DNA of 64,000 nucleotides. Source: Corinectria fuckeliana. Lineage: Eukaryota; Ascomycota; Sordariomycetes; Hypocreales; Nectriaceae. The stretch's first letter is position 1. Each line of letters opens with the position of its first letter. The translations under genes were made by a program, and so were the position numbers. Where the stretch lies: the NCBI GenBank assembly GCA_019137255.1, contig WPDH01000055.1, positions 62,001 through 126,000 of the forward strand. Reading direction: 5' to 3'. Shown piece after piece: positions 36,640 to 50,231 of this stretch. The notes below the pieces were generated by a model. The model had not been told where the DNA came from, ran no database searches, and saw only the letters and a list, made by a program, of their open reading frames with translations.

Positions 36640-36856
36640 TTTCTGCCCGCCAGAAGGGATTGAACTTCCCCGTCTCCTCGCTTCCTTCGTCGACTTGATG
36701 CTCCGGGGATGCACATCGACGGGGCCTTTTGCCTTGGATCTAGGGTTTCTCGCCTCGCAGTAGCGTAGCTGAGCTTGATGTCTTCGTCCTCTGCCAGGCC
36801 GGCTGGGTTAGCAGGGTAGTTCCTTTCGTCCTTATCAATGACCTTGACCTCGTAAC
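36640..36856 (-). CDS. Possible exon of an unrecognised gene
   Basis: On the minus strand a pyrimidine-rich acceptor (CTCGTGTTTCCAG) at 36857 opens a frame reading YEVKVIDKDERNYPANPAGL, then AEDEDIKLSYATARRETLD. The composition looks like real protein, unlike the surrounding frames. No donor-side partner exon or start codon was found upstream, and downstream the frame runs into Gly/Arg/Pro-rich sequence. It could be a fragment of a lost gene or chance. Confidence 0.2.
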
Positions 36857-38838
36857 CTGGAAACACGAGGAAATAAAAAGGGACCCAATCCCTTTACTCT
36901 TTCATTGTCGCAGAAATGCTAGGCCCCCCGCGTTTAGTGGGTTTGCGGGTTCTTGCAGGGTTTGACAGCACCCGCGACATGGGCTCAAATCAGGGCAAAA
37001 ACCACCCCCAATCACCCAACGACGTCAATGACGACATCTGCGCAGCACGAACAAAAAGGCTTTCGCTCCACTTGAGGATCCTCCCGCCGCGGGTCAGAAA
37101 TTCCCGTAAAACGTCCTGTGCTGTTTGCAGACGATCGCCCGTGAATCGCCATCCTTCCGATGATATGCCGAGCTGTCAGAACTGCCGGACGCCGGGCCTG
37201 ACGCCTCGGCGATGATGTCACCACTACTAGGTCCAGCCTGTATGTCCCCCGAGATGCACGGAGGCGAACCAGGCCTCTGGGTCCCTGGGGCGTGCCTTTA
37301 CAGATTAAACTGGCCTCCGGCTCTTGATTGCAAACGTTTAGTTGATGACGCAATTCTTGGGAATCTCGCTGTCATCCTTGTTATGCCTCGCAGGGCGAGA
37401 GGCAATGTTGCTCGCGAGTCGCCAAGTCGCCACGGCGATGATGCGATGACCTCATCTAGGAACGGATAGATTTGATGGCTAGATCTTGGGGCCCAAAGTT
37501 ACACGTAGAGGGTATTATGGGCTGGGTGTGTAGATGAGGAGCACACGCTAGCTTCTCACTGTTCATCTACAAGGATGGGAGTAGGCACTTAGGGTCCTTT
37601 AACAGCTATGGTTCTTATACGTATCGAAATGTGAAGATAGTGCGAATGGTCAATTGTGAAAGCCTAACTGATCTGTCGTTAAACTACAGTGCTCTCAAAA
37701 CGGGACCCGAAGCGAATATTCTTCCCGACTTAGTTAGCTGTCTACAGCATAGGCAACCACGGCTTAATCAATATAGCGTATCCGCTAATCAAGAAAACCC
37801 CTGTCTCCGTAATTCGAGGCTGAGGAGAGCTGAGCCCAAACCCCAATCAGCATCTGCGACTGGTTTTGTTGGTCCTCGTCGGGGTCAAAACTCGTGGTTG
37901 CGGGATTCGGATCTACGAGCACATGACCGTTTGGCTCGCATATCATGGAAGACAGCTCGATTTAGGTTGAGACTGAACCGTTACATCTTCTAGCCAGAAA
38001 CGTCGCCAATATGTTGTTCGTTGAGATGTGTGCGGGGATGGAAACTTACAATGACCCTTTGAGCGTGATCTTGCATGCGACTTTTCGAGGCGAAGATGTC
38101 ATTTTGACATGGGCTATGGTTCACAAATAAGGGCGTGAGTCCCGTGCTCTTTGAATCCAGGAGACTGGATAATATCAAACGCTCCGAGAGCAAGCGTGGT
38201 GGTACTGGATTATATTTCTCAGAACTACGTAGAGATCATTGACGAGACCAACTTCCCGATATATGATACACGTGCTCCCAAAGACACGAGGGCTTCGCAG
38301 AGCCGTATGAGAAACCGCACAGCTGGAGAGTGGGGGTCTCCTATGAGCGTTCGACAGTAGACGATCAAGTGTTGAAGCCAGACACAAGCGACAATACAAG
38401 CTAGGATTTATCCTCAACAAGGCGGATACACACGGCAACAAGAATCCTAAAATATAAACTGCCCAATCGGGTTCATATCAAAGTGAAGATGCGTGGACAA
38501 TTGCGCAGAGCTATTTGTGGTTTAGTACCTTATATGATTGCATCTATTCTAATGATAAGCAGCTATTGGATATGACTACTTAGGGTACTGGGAGCCTACC
38601 AGACATTTCACTGCCTTATGAGTCAGAGGAACTTGTCCAACGCGGTAGCTCTCAGATATTAAAGATGCCTTGGAAGGGTACTGAACTCTGGAGCTCATAT
38701 CTAGGACCAAGCTTCGGTGTAGCAGAGGGGTTCACTAACACAGCAAGCAGAAGGCCAAGCAAGGGCCCGCCATAGGCAGAAGAACGGGGTAGGGACGGGC
38801 ACGTTTTATCGGGCAGGAAGTCATCCCTTCCTGGTGGC

Positions 38839-38950
38839 CACAGCGGCTGCAGCGCGCTGGTTACAGTGGTTACAGTAGTCGTAGCGCGTTGGCTATAGCC
38901 GTCGCAGCGCGTTAGCGACGGCGGCCATAGCGCATCGGCAGCCGCTGCAG
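38839..38950. repeat. GC-rich imperfect repeats inside an inverted repeat
   Basis: Three or four diverged copies of a ~24-bp unit built on GTCGCAGCGCGTTGG / GTTACAGTGG are bounded by CAGCGGCTGC on the left and its reverse complement GCAGCCGCTG on the right. It lies just before the sharp drop into AT-rich DNA. Confidence 0.55.
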
Positions 38951-41437
38951 AGCCGGAGCAATAGTCGGGCCGGGGCAAATGTCGTATTGCCTCAATTGAC
39001 GGAGATGCGTTTTTGGGGCTCTTACGGCGCTGTGTAGGCCTATGTGTTATGCGTGATGCATTTACGAGCTTGGAACGGCCCGCGATGCGGACTTTAAGGA
39101 GTTTATAGTAGCCCCACTTTTACAAATCGATATAGCTAATAGGAAGCTGCATATAGCTAGGAAATTTGCATATTACTAAATTGTAAAATCACCTACTTTT
39201 TTTTCTCTTTTTTTTTCTTCCTCTTATATTATATTATTTATAATAGTAAGTTACCCCCCCCTTCTAATACTATATTATATAATATAAATACTATACTAGT
39301 AATATATTTATTAGCTTTAGCTACTAATTATAAATATAATAATATTACTTTTAATATATTATATAGTTATACTTATATATATAATCTCACCTTAAATCTA
39401 CCCTTTTTTTATATTACTATACCTAATAGAGTATAAGTTTATATAAGGTTATATAAATATATACTAACTTATATTAGAACCTAAAGATATTACCTAACCT
39501 AAAAGAGGGTATAATAGTTAAAAGTAATATAACTAAAATAGTAGATAATAATATATAAATTATTAAGACTAACTAGGAAAGTTTTATAATAATAGTAATT
39601 ACTAATAGTATAAAAGCAGATTATAATTAATTAGTATAATTTAAGAAGTATATAACTACTATTAAAAATATTATAAAACTATCTAATACTACTAAGAAGA
39701 CTTATCTTATAAAATTAAAAGTATATATAATATAACTTAGCCTTAATAATATATACTAATATATATATTTTAGTATAAGATTAATAAAATTAATTAAACT
39801 TTTTAAGCTAAGCTTAGCTTATAATATTATAATATCTTTTAGTTCTAAGTAAGTTTATAATAATATATAATATAATAAAAATATATACTAATAGTTATAA
39901 AAAAAAGTACTTTAAAGCTAAGTTAAAAAATCCTAATATAAGCTTATATTATATAACTTACTACTTACTAATAGTACTATCTAAAGATAAATAAGTTAGT
40001 ATAATATAATATAGTAAGATAAAAAAAGATATTAACTAATATAATATAAGAATAAGTAAAAAGTCTAGCTAAATTAGTAGTATAAATAAAAGCTTTAGCT
40101 AAGTTAGTAGTAATATAAGTAAAAGCTCTAACTAATATAATTAAATATAATAATCTAAAAGATAATAGTTATAACCTTAAGATTAACTATAATAATATTA
40201 TAAATATTTATAATAAAAAGATAAAATTAATTATTAATAAAAACTTTATTAAGCTACTAATATCTAATAGTAAGATATAATTTTAGATACTAATAGTTAA
40301 ATAGGTTATAAAATTAAGTATAATACTATATAATAACTTATAGAATTTTATACTTTATATTATTATATATATAAAGAAGAAATAGTTTATAACTTATTAT
40401 AATATTTTTAATTACTATAAGATAAGTATATATAAATATATAATACTAAGTAGTAAAATACTAATATATATAATATAAATTAGATATTTTCTTAATACTT
40501 AAGACTTACTTAGTATTATATTCTAGTTAATAAACCTTAAGTGTTAATAGAATCTTACTACTTATATTATATAAATATATAGTAAGCTAAGATAGCTAAG
40601 CTATAAGTATAGTATATATAATTCTCTCTATATAATACTACTTTTTAAGACTTATTATATTCTTACTTATAAGTAGAATAAGTTATATAAAAACTATATT
40701 TATAACTTTACTATAATAAACTATTCTTTTTATATAAATAAAGATAAGTAGTTTATAGTAATATTATAATAGTATACTAACTTTTACTTTCTTAGCTAAG
40801 ATTATACTAAAAAAGACTATCTTAAAAGATACTATACTAAGAAAGTAATAATATATAAATATAAATAAGCCTAGTAATAAGTTATCTAATAATATATTAG
40901 ATATAAGTAAAGTAAAAGCTATCTTATAAAAGAGACTATAAATAACTAAAAGATAAGTTATATATAATATAACTATATATATACCTTTTATCACCTTATT
41001 TAAGTATACTATAAAGGTATAATAAGGCCTAAAAGTTACTAAAAAGCAGCTAAGTATACTACTTAGTAAGATAAAAGTAGCACTAAAGTAAACTCTAATA
41101 ATATTAGTAAATATAGTAATAATATTATATACTACTATAACTAGTCTAATAGTTAATCTAGTACTACTTAATATATTATTAACAGCTAAAATAAAGTAAG
41201 CTATTATTTAGTTTATATAAAATAAGACTAAAAAGTAGTAAAAAGATAAGTTAATACTAAGTAAGAATAATAAGTATATATAAAGCTAATCTAAAGCTAT
41301 ATAGTACTAATATATATATATATAGACTTTTTATAATTTATTAATATTAATAAACCTTATATACTATTTTATTTTTCTTTATAATACTTATTTTATTATT
41401 TATAATATCTAATAGAGATACTTATCTTCTTATTATA

Positions 41438-41536
41438 CTTTTTAGTTATAGTAATAATATTATAAAATAGGTTTTTAGTTATAGTAATAATATTATAAAA
41501 TAGGTTTTTAGTTATAGTATTAATATTATAAAATAG
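41438..41536. repeat. 33-bp tandem repeat, three copies
   Basis: Three adjacent 33-bp units built on TTTTTAGTTATAGTAATAAT followed by ATTATAAAATAG (41438-41470, 41471-41503, 41504-41536) differ at only a few positions. They lie in the AT-rich block. Confidence 0.85.
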
Positions 41537-41879
41537 TTTAGGTATAATATAGTATTATATTTAAAGTAATTATAAATAAGAGATACTTTATGCTTTTATA
41601 GCTAATAGATATATATATAAAGTACTATAAGATAGTAATATAAAGTCTTAAGTGCTTATATATTATTTAAAGTAAATATTAAGCTAGGTAAGATATTATA
41701 AAACCTTAAGGTATACTATATTCTATATAAAACTTTTTACTCTTAGTTATAATAGTACTTTATAGTGTTAAAATTATATAATATAAGATATTATAATATA
41801 AAATTACCTATATATAAAAATAGACTTTTATAAGTTAATCTTAATATAATAAAAGGACTAGTCTTAAGACTTATTAATA

Positions 41880-44800
41880 TTTATTTATTTATTTATACCT
41901 AATTTAGCTTATAACTATTTAGTTCTTCTTCTAAGTAACTTAGACTAATTTATAATAAGAGGGAAAAACCCTAATAGTAAGCTATAAGATAAAAAACCTC
42001 TTATTACTCTTACCTAAGAGGGGAGTAAATTAGGCTTAGTATATATATATAGTAATATAAGTTATAAGCAGGTCTACTTTATAAGAAAAGCTAATTATAT
42101 ACTTATAATAATAAGTTCTTATAAGGCTTAGCCTAAATTATATACTAGAATTTAATTAATCTTAGGTTAAGTTTAAGTTACTTATACTACTTATTCTTAT
42201 CCTTCTAGGTATTATTCTTATTACTAACTAGTATTAGTATACCTTCTTTAACTTTTAATAGTATTTACTCTCTTAATTAGTTAATTAGTCTAAATATTAT
42301 AAGAGTTAGACTTAAACTTAGGTCTAGTCTAGCTTAAGGCTACTTTAAGAGCTACTTAGGCCTCTTTTAGGCAGAGTAGTTTAGTACTATAGTTAGTGTT
42401 AGTATTAATACTACTATATCTTATAGTAAGTATACTATATATTTATACTACTTACTTAGAATACTAAACTATATAAGTCTCTTTATATAAGTATTTCTTA
42501 TTTATTTTTACTCTTTTTATACTATATAGTATATATAAGACTATACTAAGTGTATACTATTATAGTTATAATATACTAAAAAGATCTTACTAGTAAAAGT
42601 AAGATATATTATATCTCTTATATAGTAAGCCCTCTTATAGCAGCTATACTTAGCTTATTTCTAATAATACTATATAATATATCTAAAGTAAAAGCACTTA
42701 AAACACTACCTAGGTTAAATCTCCCCTAAATAAGGCTTAGTCTAATAAACCTTTATAGTTATAATTATACCTTAGTTATAAAGTTTATTTATATCTATTA
42801 GTTTAGTTAATAATATAACTAGTGACTAGTAAGATTTAACTATATAGCAGCTTTATAATAGTTTTATAATATATATCTTAATACTATTTACTTATTAGAT
42901 ATTTACTATAAGGTTCTTAAGTGAGCTTTTTATATAGCTAGTTAAGACTTTCTTAGTAATTACTATAAACTGTCTTAAGACCTAATATATACTTATACTA
43001 AAAATAGTAAGAATCTAAGTATTATCCTTTAGGAGATTTATAATTAGTTTATAAAAGAGAATTATAATATTCTTACTAAGAAGGTAGTATAAAGCTATTT
43101 AATTTAATTTAATTTATTTATATACTATTTTAACTCTAGAGCTATTTAGACCTTCTTTTAAGTAGCTTAGACTAATCTATAATAGAGAGGAAAAACCTAA
43201 TAGTAAGCTATAAGATAAAAAACCTCTTACTACTCTCACCTAAGAGGGAAGCAAGTTAGGTATAGTATATATATATAGCAGTATAAGTTTTAGGCAGGTC
43301 TGCTTTATAAGAAAAGCTAGTTACATACCTATAATAACAAATCCTTATAGGGCTTAGCCCGAATTATATATTAGAACTTATTTAATCTTAGGGCGAGTCT
43401 AAGTCGCTCTTACTACTAATCTTTATCCTCCTAGGTGTTATTCTTATTACTACCTAGTATTAGCATTCCTTCTCTTACTTTTAAGAGTATTTACTCTCTA
43501 AATTAGTTAATAGGCCTAAATACTACTAGGACTAGACCTAGATCTAGTCTAGCCTGAGGCCGCTTTAGAGGCTGCCTAGGCCCCCTTCAGGCTAGGTTAT
43601 TTAGTACTATAGTTAGTATTAGTATTAGTACTACTATACTCTATAGTGGGTATACTATATAGCTATACTACTCGTTTAAAACACTAAACTATATAAGTCT
43701 CTCTATATAAGCATTTCTTACTTACTCCCACTCCTTCTATACTACACAGCATATATAAGCTCACACTAAGTGCAGCCTATTATAGTTATAATACACTAAG
43801 AGGATATTACTAGTAGAGGCAGAGTAAACTATATCTCTTATATAGTAGGCTCCCCTGTAGTAGCTATACCTAGCCTGTTCCTAATAGTATCATATAATAT
43901 ATCTAAAGCAGAAGCACTTAAAGTACTACCTAGGTTAAATCTCCCCTAAATAGGGCTTAGTTTGATATACCTATATAGCTATAATCATACCTTAGTCACA
44001 GAGTTTATTTATATCTATTAGTTTAGTTAATAATATAACTAGTAACTAATAAGGTCTAGCTGTGTAGCAGCTCTATAATAGTTTTATAGTATATACCTTA
44101 ATGCTATTTACTTATTAGATATCTACTGCTAAGTCCTTAAGTGAGCCTCCTGTATAGCTAGTTAAGACCCCTTTAGTAACCACTATAAACTGCCTTAGGA
44201 CCTAATACGCACCTATACTAAAAACAGTAAGAATCTAAGTATTATCTTTTAGGAGATCTATAATAAGTCTACGAAAAAGGATTATAATATCCCCACTAGG
44301 GAGGCGATATAAGGCTACTACAGGCAAGAGATAGCCCCTCAGGAGGGCATAGTTAATAGCTATTATAGTATCTAATAGTATATAAGACGTAATATTAGGA
44401 GCTATACTTAGCAACCTAATAATAATCTCCCTGCTAAGGCGAGAGGGGATTACCTTAGATAGAGGCGCTATAGGGGACTAAAACGTCCTCTTATTATAAG
44501 CAATTTAGGCCCAGGTTAGGGTCTTAGCAGGTGTTTCCTAAAGGGCAGTTAATACTACTTTTTTAACAGTAATTATAATTATTTCTATAAAGGTTAGTAA
44601 GATTAGGATCTTATCGCTTATACGTTAAGCACAGCTTGTAGTAGTATTAGCCAGGACTGCTACTAATCCCTAAACTAAGAGAAAAGCAGCTTCTAGGATA
44701 ATTACTTTAAGTTTAAGTTTAGTCTTAATAATAAGGTCTTCAAATTAATCGCTAGTTATTCTTATACTAGGCTTAGTCTATAGTAAGTATAGGTTTCACT

Positions 44801-45724
44801 ATGAAAAATTTTCCTCGCGGAGAGGAAGAGGGTGGTATATAACCTTAATTCCCTCTATTTCGCTTAGTATGCATATCACACGCGTTATAGTGATAATACG
44901 GGAGCGGAAATAGGGTAAAAGAGGTCTATAGATAATATTAATCAGGTTAGAATTAATTTTAGGTAAATAACTAAGGCATAGTAGGGGTAACTATTAATAT
45001 TCACAAGTGTGTAGTATAAAGCTACTATAAGTAAAAGGTGACCTCTTAGGAGGGTATAGTTAATAATTATTATAATATCTAATAGTATATAAGATATAAT
45101 ATTAGGAGCTATACTAAGTGACTTAATAATAATCTTTCTGCTAAGATAAGAGAGGATTACTTTTAATATTAGTACTATTAAAAATAAAAGTATTCTCTTA
45201 TTATAAGTAACTTAAGCTTAGGTTAAGATCTTAATAGGTGTTTTCTAAAGAGTAGCTAATACTACTTTTTTAATAGTAGTTATAATTATTTTTATAAGAG
45301 ATAGTAAGATTAGAATCTTACTACTTATATGTTAAGTATAGCTTATAGTAGTATTAGCTAAGGTTACTATTATTCTCTAAACTAAGAGAAAAGCAGCTCT
45401 TAAGATAATTACTTTAAGTTTATATTTATTTTTAATAATAAGATCTTTAAATTAATTATAAGTTATTTTTATACTAGGCTTAGCTTATAGTAAGAGTAGG
45501 TTTTATAGTAAAAAATTTTTCTTAAGAGGAGAAGAGAGATAGTTTACAATCTTAATATCTTTTATTTTGCTTAGCTTATATATTATATATAATATAGTAA
45601 TAATATAAAAGCAAAAAGAGAGTAAAAAAGGTTTATAAAGAAAGTTAGTTAGGTTAGAATAGATTTTAAGAGTGTAACTAAAGTATAGTAAAAGTAACTA
45701 TTAAATGTTTATAAAAGGTTAAAA
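41880..45724 (-). mobile_element. Older copy of a ~1.9-kb LINE-like element, split by a younger copy
   Basis: The left part, 41880-43097 (1218 bp), matches the younger copy's 43098-44317, and the right part, 45024-45724 (701 bp), matches 44318-45009. Joined, they give 1919 bp, close to the 1912 bp of the intact insertion. The flanks carry ACTTATTAATA at 41869-41879 and 45725-45735, an 11-bp candidate target-site duplication. The left edge starts with a T/A-rich simple repeat (TTATTTATTTATTT), which is a 3' tail if the element reads on the minus strand. Differences from the younger copy are mostly C-to-T and G-to-A at CA/TG sites, so this copy is far more RIP-mutated and all coding capacity is gone. 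Confidence 0.7.
43098..45009 (-). mobile_element. Younger 1.9-kb non-LTR-retroelement-like insertion, Tad-like Gag (ORF1) only
   Basis: The insertion is bounded by GTAGTATAAAGCTA at 43084-43097 and 45010-45023, a perfect 14-bp duplication; the element's own equivalent at 44304-44317 differs, so this is target DNA. The left edge (TTTAATTTAATTTAATTT) reads as an A-rich 3' tail on the minus strand. Read on minus through many stops, the sequence resembles LINE Gag proteins of the Tad class. At about 44285-44330 it has VALYRLPSGDIIIL, at about 43880-43925 a YFKCFCFRY segment like the first CCHC knuckle, and at about 43690-43740 KEWE then VRNAYIERLI. The tail follows soon after, leaving no space for endonuclease or reverse transcriptase. 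CA, TG and CG survive here, so it is less RIP-mutated. The Gag assignment is by eye. Confidence 0.6.
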
Positions 45725-48700
45725 ACTTATTAATAGTTATTATAAAATAAAGCTATATAAAAAGCTAAATATATAATAATTTATAAGATAACCTAATATC
45801 TTTTAAGATTAGCTTAATATAAGGTATAAACCTTAGTTAACTATAAAAGTTATTTTTAAAAAGTTAGTATTATAAGAAGGTATAACTTATTTATATAATA
45901 GTTATATAAGTCTTATTATAAAGGCTCTCTTAAGAAAAAAGGTTTTATAAGAGTATTATTAGTATACTAACTTAAAGATAAAGCTATAAGAATAAAAGAC
46001 TTAAGTAGTTAAATAAATATAATAACTCTTTAAGAGGTTATATAAAATCTTCTAACTTTAGTATAATAGTAAAGTTAGTTAAAAGATACTTTTTTATATT
46101 CTTAGAAATTATATTTAGTAGTATATTATTTAGCTTATTAACTATTAAGTTATAAGAGGTAAAAATAAACTAGTACTAGTATATATTAAAATCTAAGTAA
46201 GACTATATATATATATATAAAGAATATATAAAGTTATATAGCTCTCTAAGGTTTTTAGTTTATAAAATATAAGAGGGCAGCTAAGTTAACTTATATAAAG
46301 TAGGGTTATATAATAGATTTTAAAGCTACTAGGTAAATATAATACTTATAAGAGTGTTAAATATAACTCTTATATTTTAATATAAAGAGAGGATTATTAG
46401 AAAGAGCTATATAGTTAAAAATAACTATATATAAGTATTTACTATTTATATATAATTCTCTTAGGAGACTATAAGTAAAATCTAAGTAAAGTTACTACTA
46501 AATAAGACTAGATAGCTACTAAAAAGACTAATATTATTATTAAGTACATCTTATATTAAATAATATATAACCTTAAAATAATACTTATATTATATTAAAA
46601 TCTTATCTTATATAATTAAATAGGTATATTATAAAAGGTTTATAGCCTATAAGTTCTTTTTAATACTAGATATAAAGCTCTTATATAAGTTAAGAGGTAT
46701 ACTAAATTAAGAGTGTATAATATAACTATTAGGAAGAAGGATAATAGTAATATTAGAAGATATAATATATAGTATAATCTTACTTTAGCTTTAATAATAA
46801 TAACTTAAAGCCTAATAGATAAAGGTTTTATTTATACTTTTAGGACCTTATAAGAAGAAGTAAGTATAAGTATAATTAGACTTAATAGTTAATATAATAT
46901 ATTAGAATATAGTAAGCTAATTTGTGTTTATATAACTAATAAGATCTTCTAAATAATTATACTTAAGTCTCTAGTTAAAATTATACTACTCTTATAATAA
47001 ATAGTTACTATTAGTAAAGTCCTATTAATACTAGAATGTTAAAAGGTTAAAGTTTATAATAGTCTTACTAGCAGCTAAAAGAAGACTATTATTTAAGAGG
47101 AATAAGCTATAATTAAAATAAGAATTAGAGAGATTATTAGAGATATTAGTATATAATTATATATAATAAAAAAGGTTATTATAGATATATATATAAAACT
47201 ATAACTATAAACTTAAAAGGTTAGTAATATTACTATATATTAATATAAAGACAAATAAGATTTATAACTAGAAACCTGTATTTTAGAGACAGACCTTCTT
47301 AAAGTATTTAACCTAATAGTTATTATCTTTAAGAAGGTTAAAAGTATAGTAAGCTTTTTTAAAAGTTAGAAATAAGATACTATTAACTATATAAAAGTGT
47401 TTAAAAGATATAAGTCTCTTAATAATAGTAAGAAGAAGCTATAAGTAATAATACTCCCCCTCTAAAGGATTAATAAAGTATATTTTTCTAATTATAAAGC
47501 CCTAAAAGTAAACAGCCTAAACCTATTAAGAGGCTTTTTATATACTAACCTAAGTTATATTCTAATATAGTATAGTATAAAAAGTAAAGTAAGAAGCTAT
47601 TAACTTAAAGAATATAATAAGCTTAGTATACTACTATAAGTTACTAATTATAGCACTAAAAGCTATATTCTTATAGAAGTAAACCTACTGTTAATTAGGT
47701 AAATAAACTGCTAAAGTAATAATAAAAGAAAACTATTTATTAGTATAAAACTTAAAAAGCTACTAATATACCTTTATAAGTCTAATATATTAACTCTATA
47801 AGTATAAATTAACCTTATTTATAAATATATAACTATTATTAACTATATGTTATATAAGAGCTTATTACTAAATATAAAGAGTTATATAGTTTATACTTTT
47901 ATAAATATATTTATAAATATACTTTATAGACTAAATAGATATATATACCTTTATATTAATATAATAACTAAATATTTTACTTAAGATAGAGTTATATAAA
48001 ATAACCTAGTAATTATTAAAGTAAATAGTCCTTCTCTTAATAACCTTTATAAATAACTATAAAAAGTTATTCTAATAATAGTAAATAAGATATTTATTAT
48101 TCTTAATAGTAGTCTCTTTTTAGTATAGCTTTAGAAAGCACTTTAAATACTACCTTTTAAAAGAGTTTAAGATAATAGGCTATATATAAAGAGTATTTAG
48201 AAAGTTCTTTCTATATAAACTATAAACTATTAACTGTTATATAATACTTTATAAAGAGCTATTTAGGTCTATCTTAGTAGTAAGTAACTTTATATAAATA
48301 ATAGTATTAATAAAGTTAGGTATAAGAAAGTATATATAATTATTAGTATAAAGAAAGATTAGTAAATATATATAAGAAAGTTCTTATTTCTAATACTTAA
48401 TAGTCTATATATAACTTATAAAGTGACTAAAGTAGTTATCTTTTTAAATAAAATAAAGTAAAGCTTACTATTTAAGCTTAAACACTCTTATAATAAGATT
48501 AAGATAATTTATAGTATTTTACTCTAGTAGAAGCTTAGCTATAATCTTTACCCACTTAGGGTTTATAGTTATTATAAGAAATAAAGTTAGCTTTCTAAAA
48601 TAGTATATAATAGCTATAAAGTCCTAATAATATCAGGCTATAAATTAAGAACTTTTAATATAAGTACTAGGTAGAATAATCCTCTAATCTTAATTTTATA

Positions 48701-50119
48701 AGATATTACCACTATATATTATATTACTTAAGCCTTAATATAAATTAGCTTAAATAGTTATTTAGTTTTATATAGTCTAAGAAAGGTATTCTTATTTATA
48801 TAATACTTATAAATTAATATATAGCTATTAAAAAAGATAACTATAGCTAAAAGAAATAAGTTATATATAGTATCTAAGATAGAGCTAAAACTAAGACTAC
48901 TATTATAAAGTAAGTTAATTTTAAGCTTAACTAGCTTACTAAGTATTATAAATAGGTATTTAAAGATTATAACTAACCTTACTAGAGAGTAGTATTATAA
49001 GATATACTAAAAGAAGGTATATAAGGTGTTTTAAATAGATATAATAGTACTAGAACCTAGATCTATTTATATAATACTTTATAAGAATAATATTATACTA
49101 ATAACTCTTACTAGCCTTTAGAATAATACTAGTAACTTTATTAGATATAAGAAGATTCTCTTAATATAAGTCTATATAGTTATATATAACTAGTTTAACC
49201 TTAGGGTTTAGTTTAATTTAGAACTTAGTTAATTAAGAAGTATAAATATACTTAATAGTAGTTATATATAGCTTTTAATATAGGTTATATTTATTAATAT
49301 AAGAGGAAACTTATAAGAAGATATTTAGATCTAGCTAACTAGAGTTATTCTCTATTTAAAAGCTATTAGTAGTCTATTAATTAAAGATATATAACTAGCT
49401 ATAATAAGAGGCTATACTAAGCTTATATAGTAATAGTCTTATATAATAGTAAAAAGCACTATAGATCTAAAAACAGGTTAGACTCTTCTAACTAGTACTA
49501 TAGTTAGTTATAAAGTAGTTTATAAATATAAAGGTAAAAGTACTATTATATATCTAAATATACTAATAAAACTATTTATATTAAGAGTTTATACTAAGTA
49601 ATAAAACTTATAAGAAGTCTAGTAGTTTTTTATATTAATAAAGCTTAATATTACTATTAAGATAATATATATTATAAGAGAATAGTACTCTCTTATTAAT
49701 ACTTTTTATAACTTAATATAAAGTATTATAAGCTATATACTTATTAGTTATAAAACTAACTAATTATAGTTTAGCTTATAAAGGACTAATCTTAATATAC
49801 TATATAAACTAAGAGAGAAGTTAATATAATATATATATAAATATAATTATAAATATATAAGTAAAACAGAGAGTATTTTAGCAAATATAAGAGGCTAAAA
49901 GGCTATTATAAAACAGACTAGTATACTTATAACTACTATATATAACTATAAAGCTTTACTTAATATATTTAGATTAAGAGCTTACTAAGTAAAATATAAC
50001 TTATACTATATATAAGTCTTATATAAACACTTAGTATAGTTTATAATAAACCTAAATACTAGAATAGAGTAATAGCTTATAGTATACTATTATTAAGACT
50101 TAGTGTTTATTATACTATT

Positions 50120-50231
50120 AGGTAAGTTAGGTTATATATAGTTAGGTAAGTTAAGTTATATAAGCAGGTAAGTTAAGTTATATAGTTAAGTAAGTTAGGT
50201 TATATAGTTAGGCTAGTTAGGTTATAAAGTT
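50120..50231. repeat. ~22-bp tandem repeat, five copies
   Basis: Five imperfect units of AGGTAAGTTAGGTTATATAGTT lie near the right end of the AT-rich block; the first is 24 bp and the others 22 bp. Confidence 0.85.

Larger units (their letters stand above)
32401..39104. other. Gene-poor region leading into the AT-rich block
   Basis: No complete gene is supported across 6.7 kb. Short tandem repeats occur at 33134-33177 and 34553-34600, A/T homopolymers at about 34240-34265, a G run at about 32915, and a possible minus-strand exon near 36.7 kb (listed separately). From about 37.5 kb composition falls and frames become short, consistent with erosion toward the AT-rich block that starts at about 39.1 kb. 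Confidence 0.45.

Noticed and set aside
46400..50100. Possible dead copia- or Tad-polymerase relic in the right part of the AT-rich block
   Set aside because: Mentally reversing stops gave only Tyr/Leu/Ile/Gln-rich strings without a reverse-transcriptase or integrase signature, so I do not name it.
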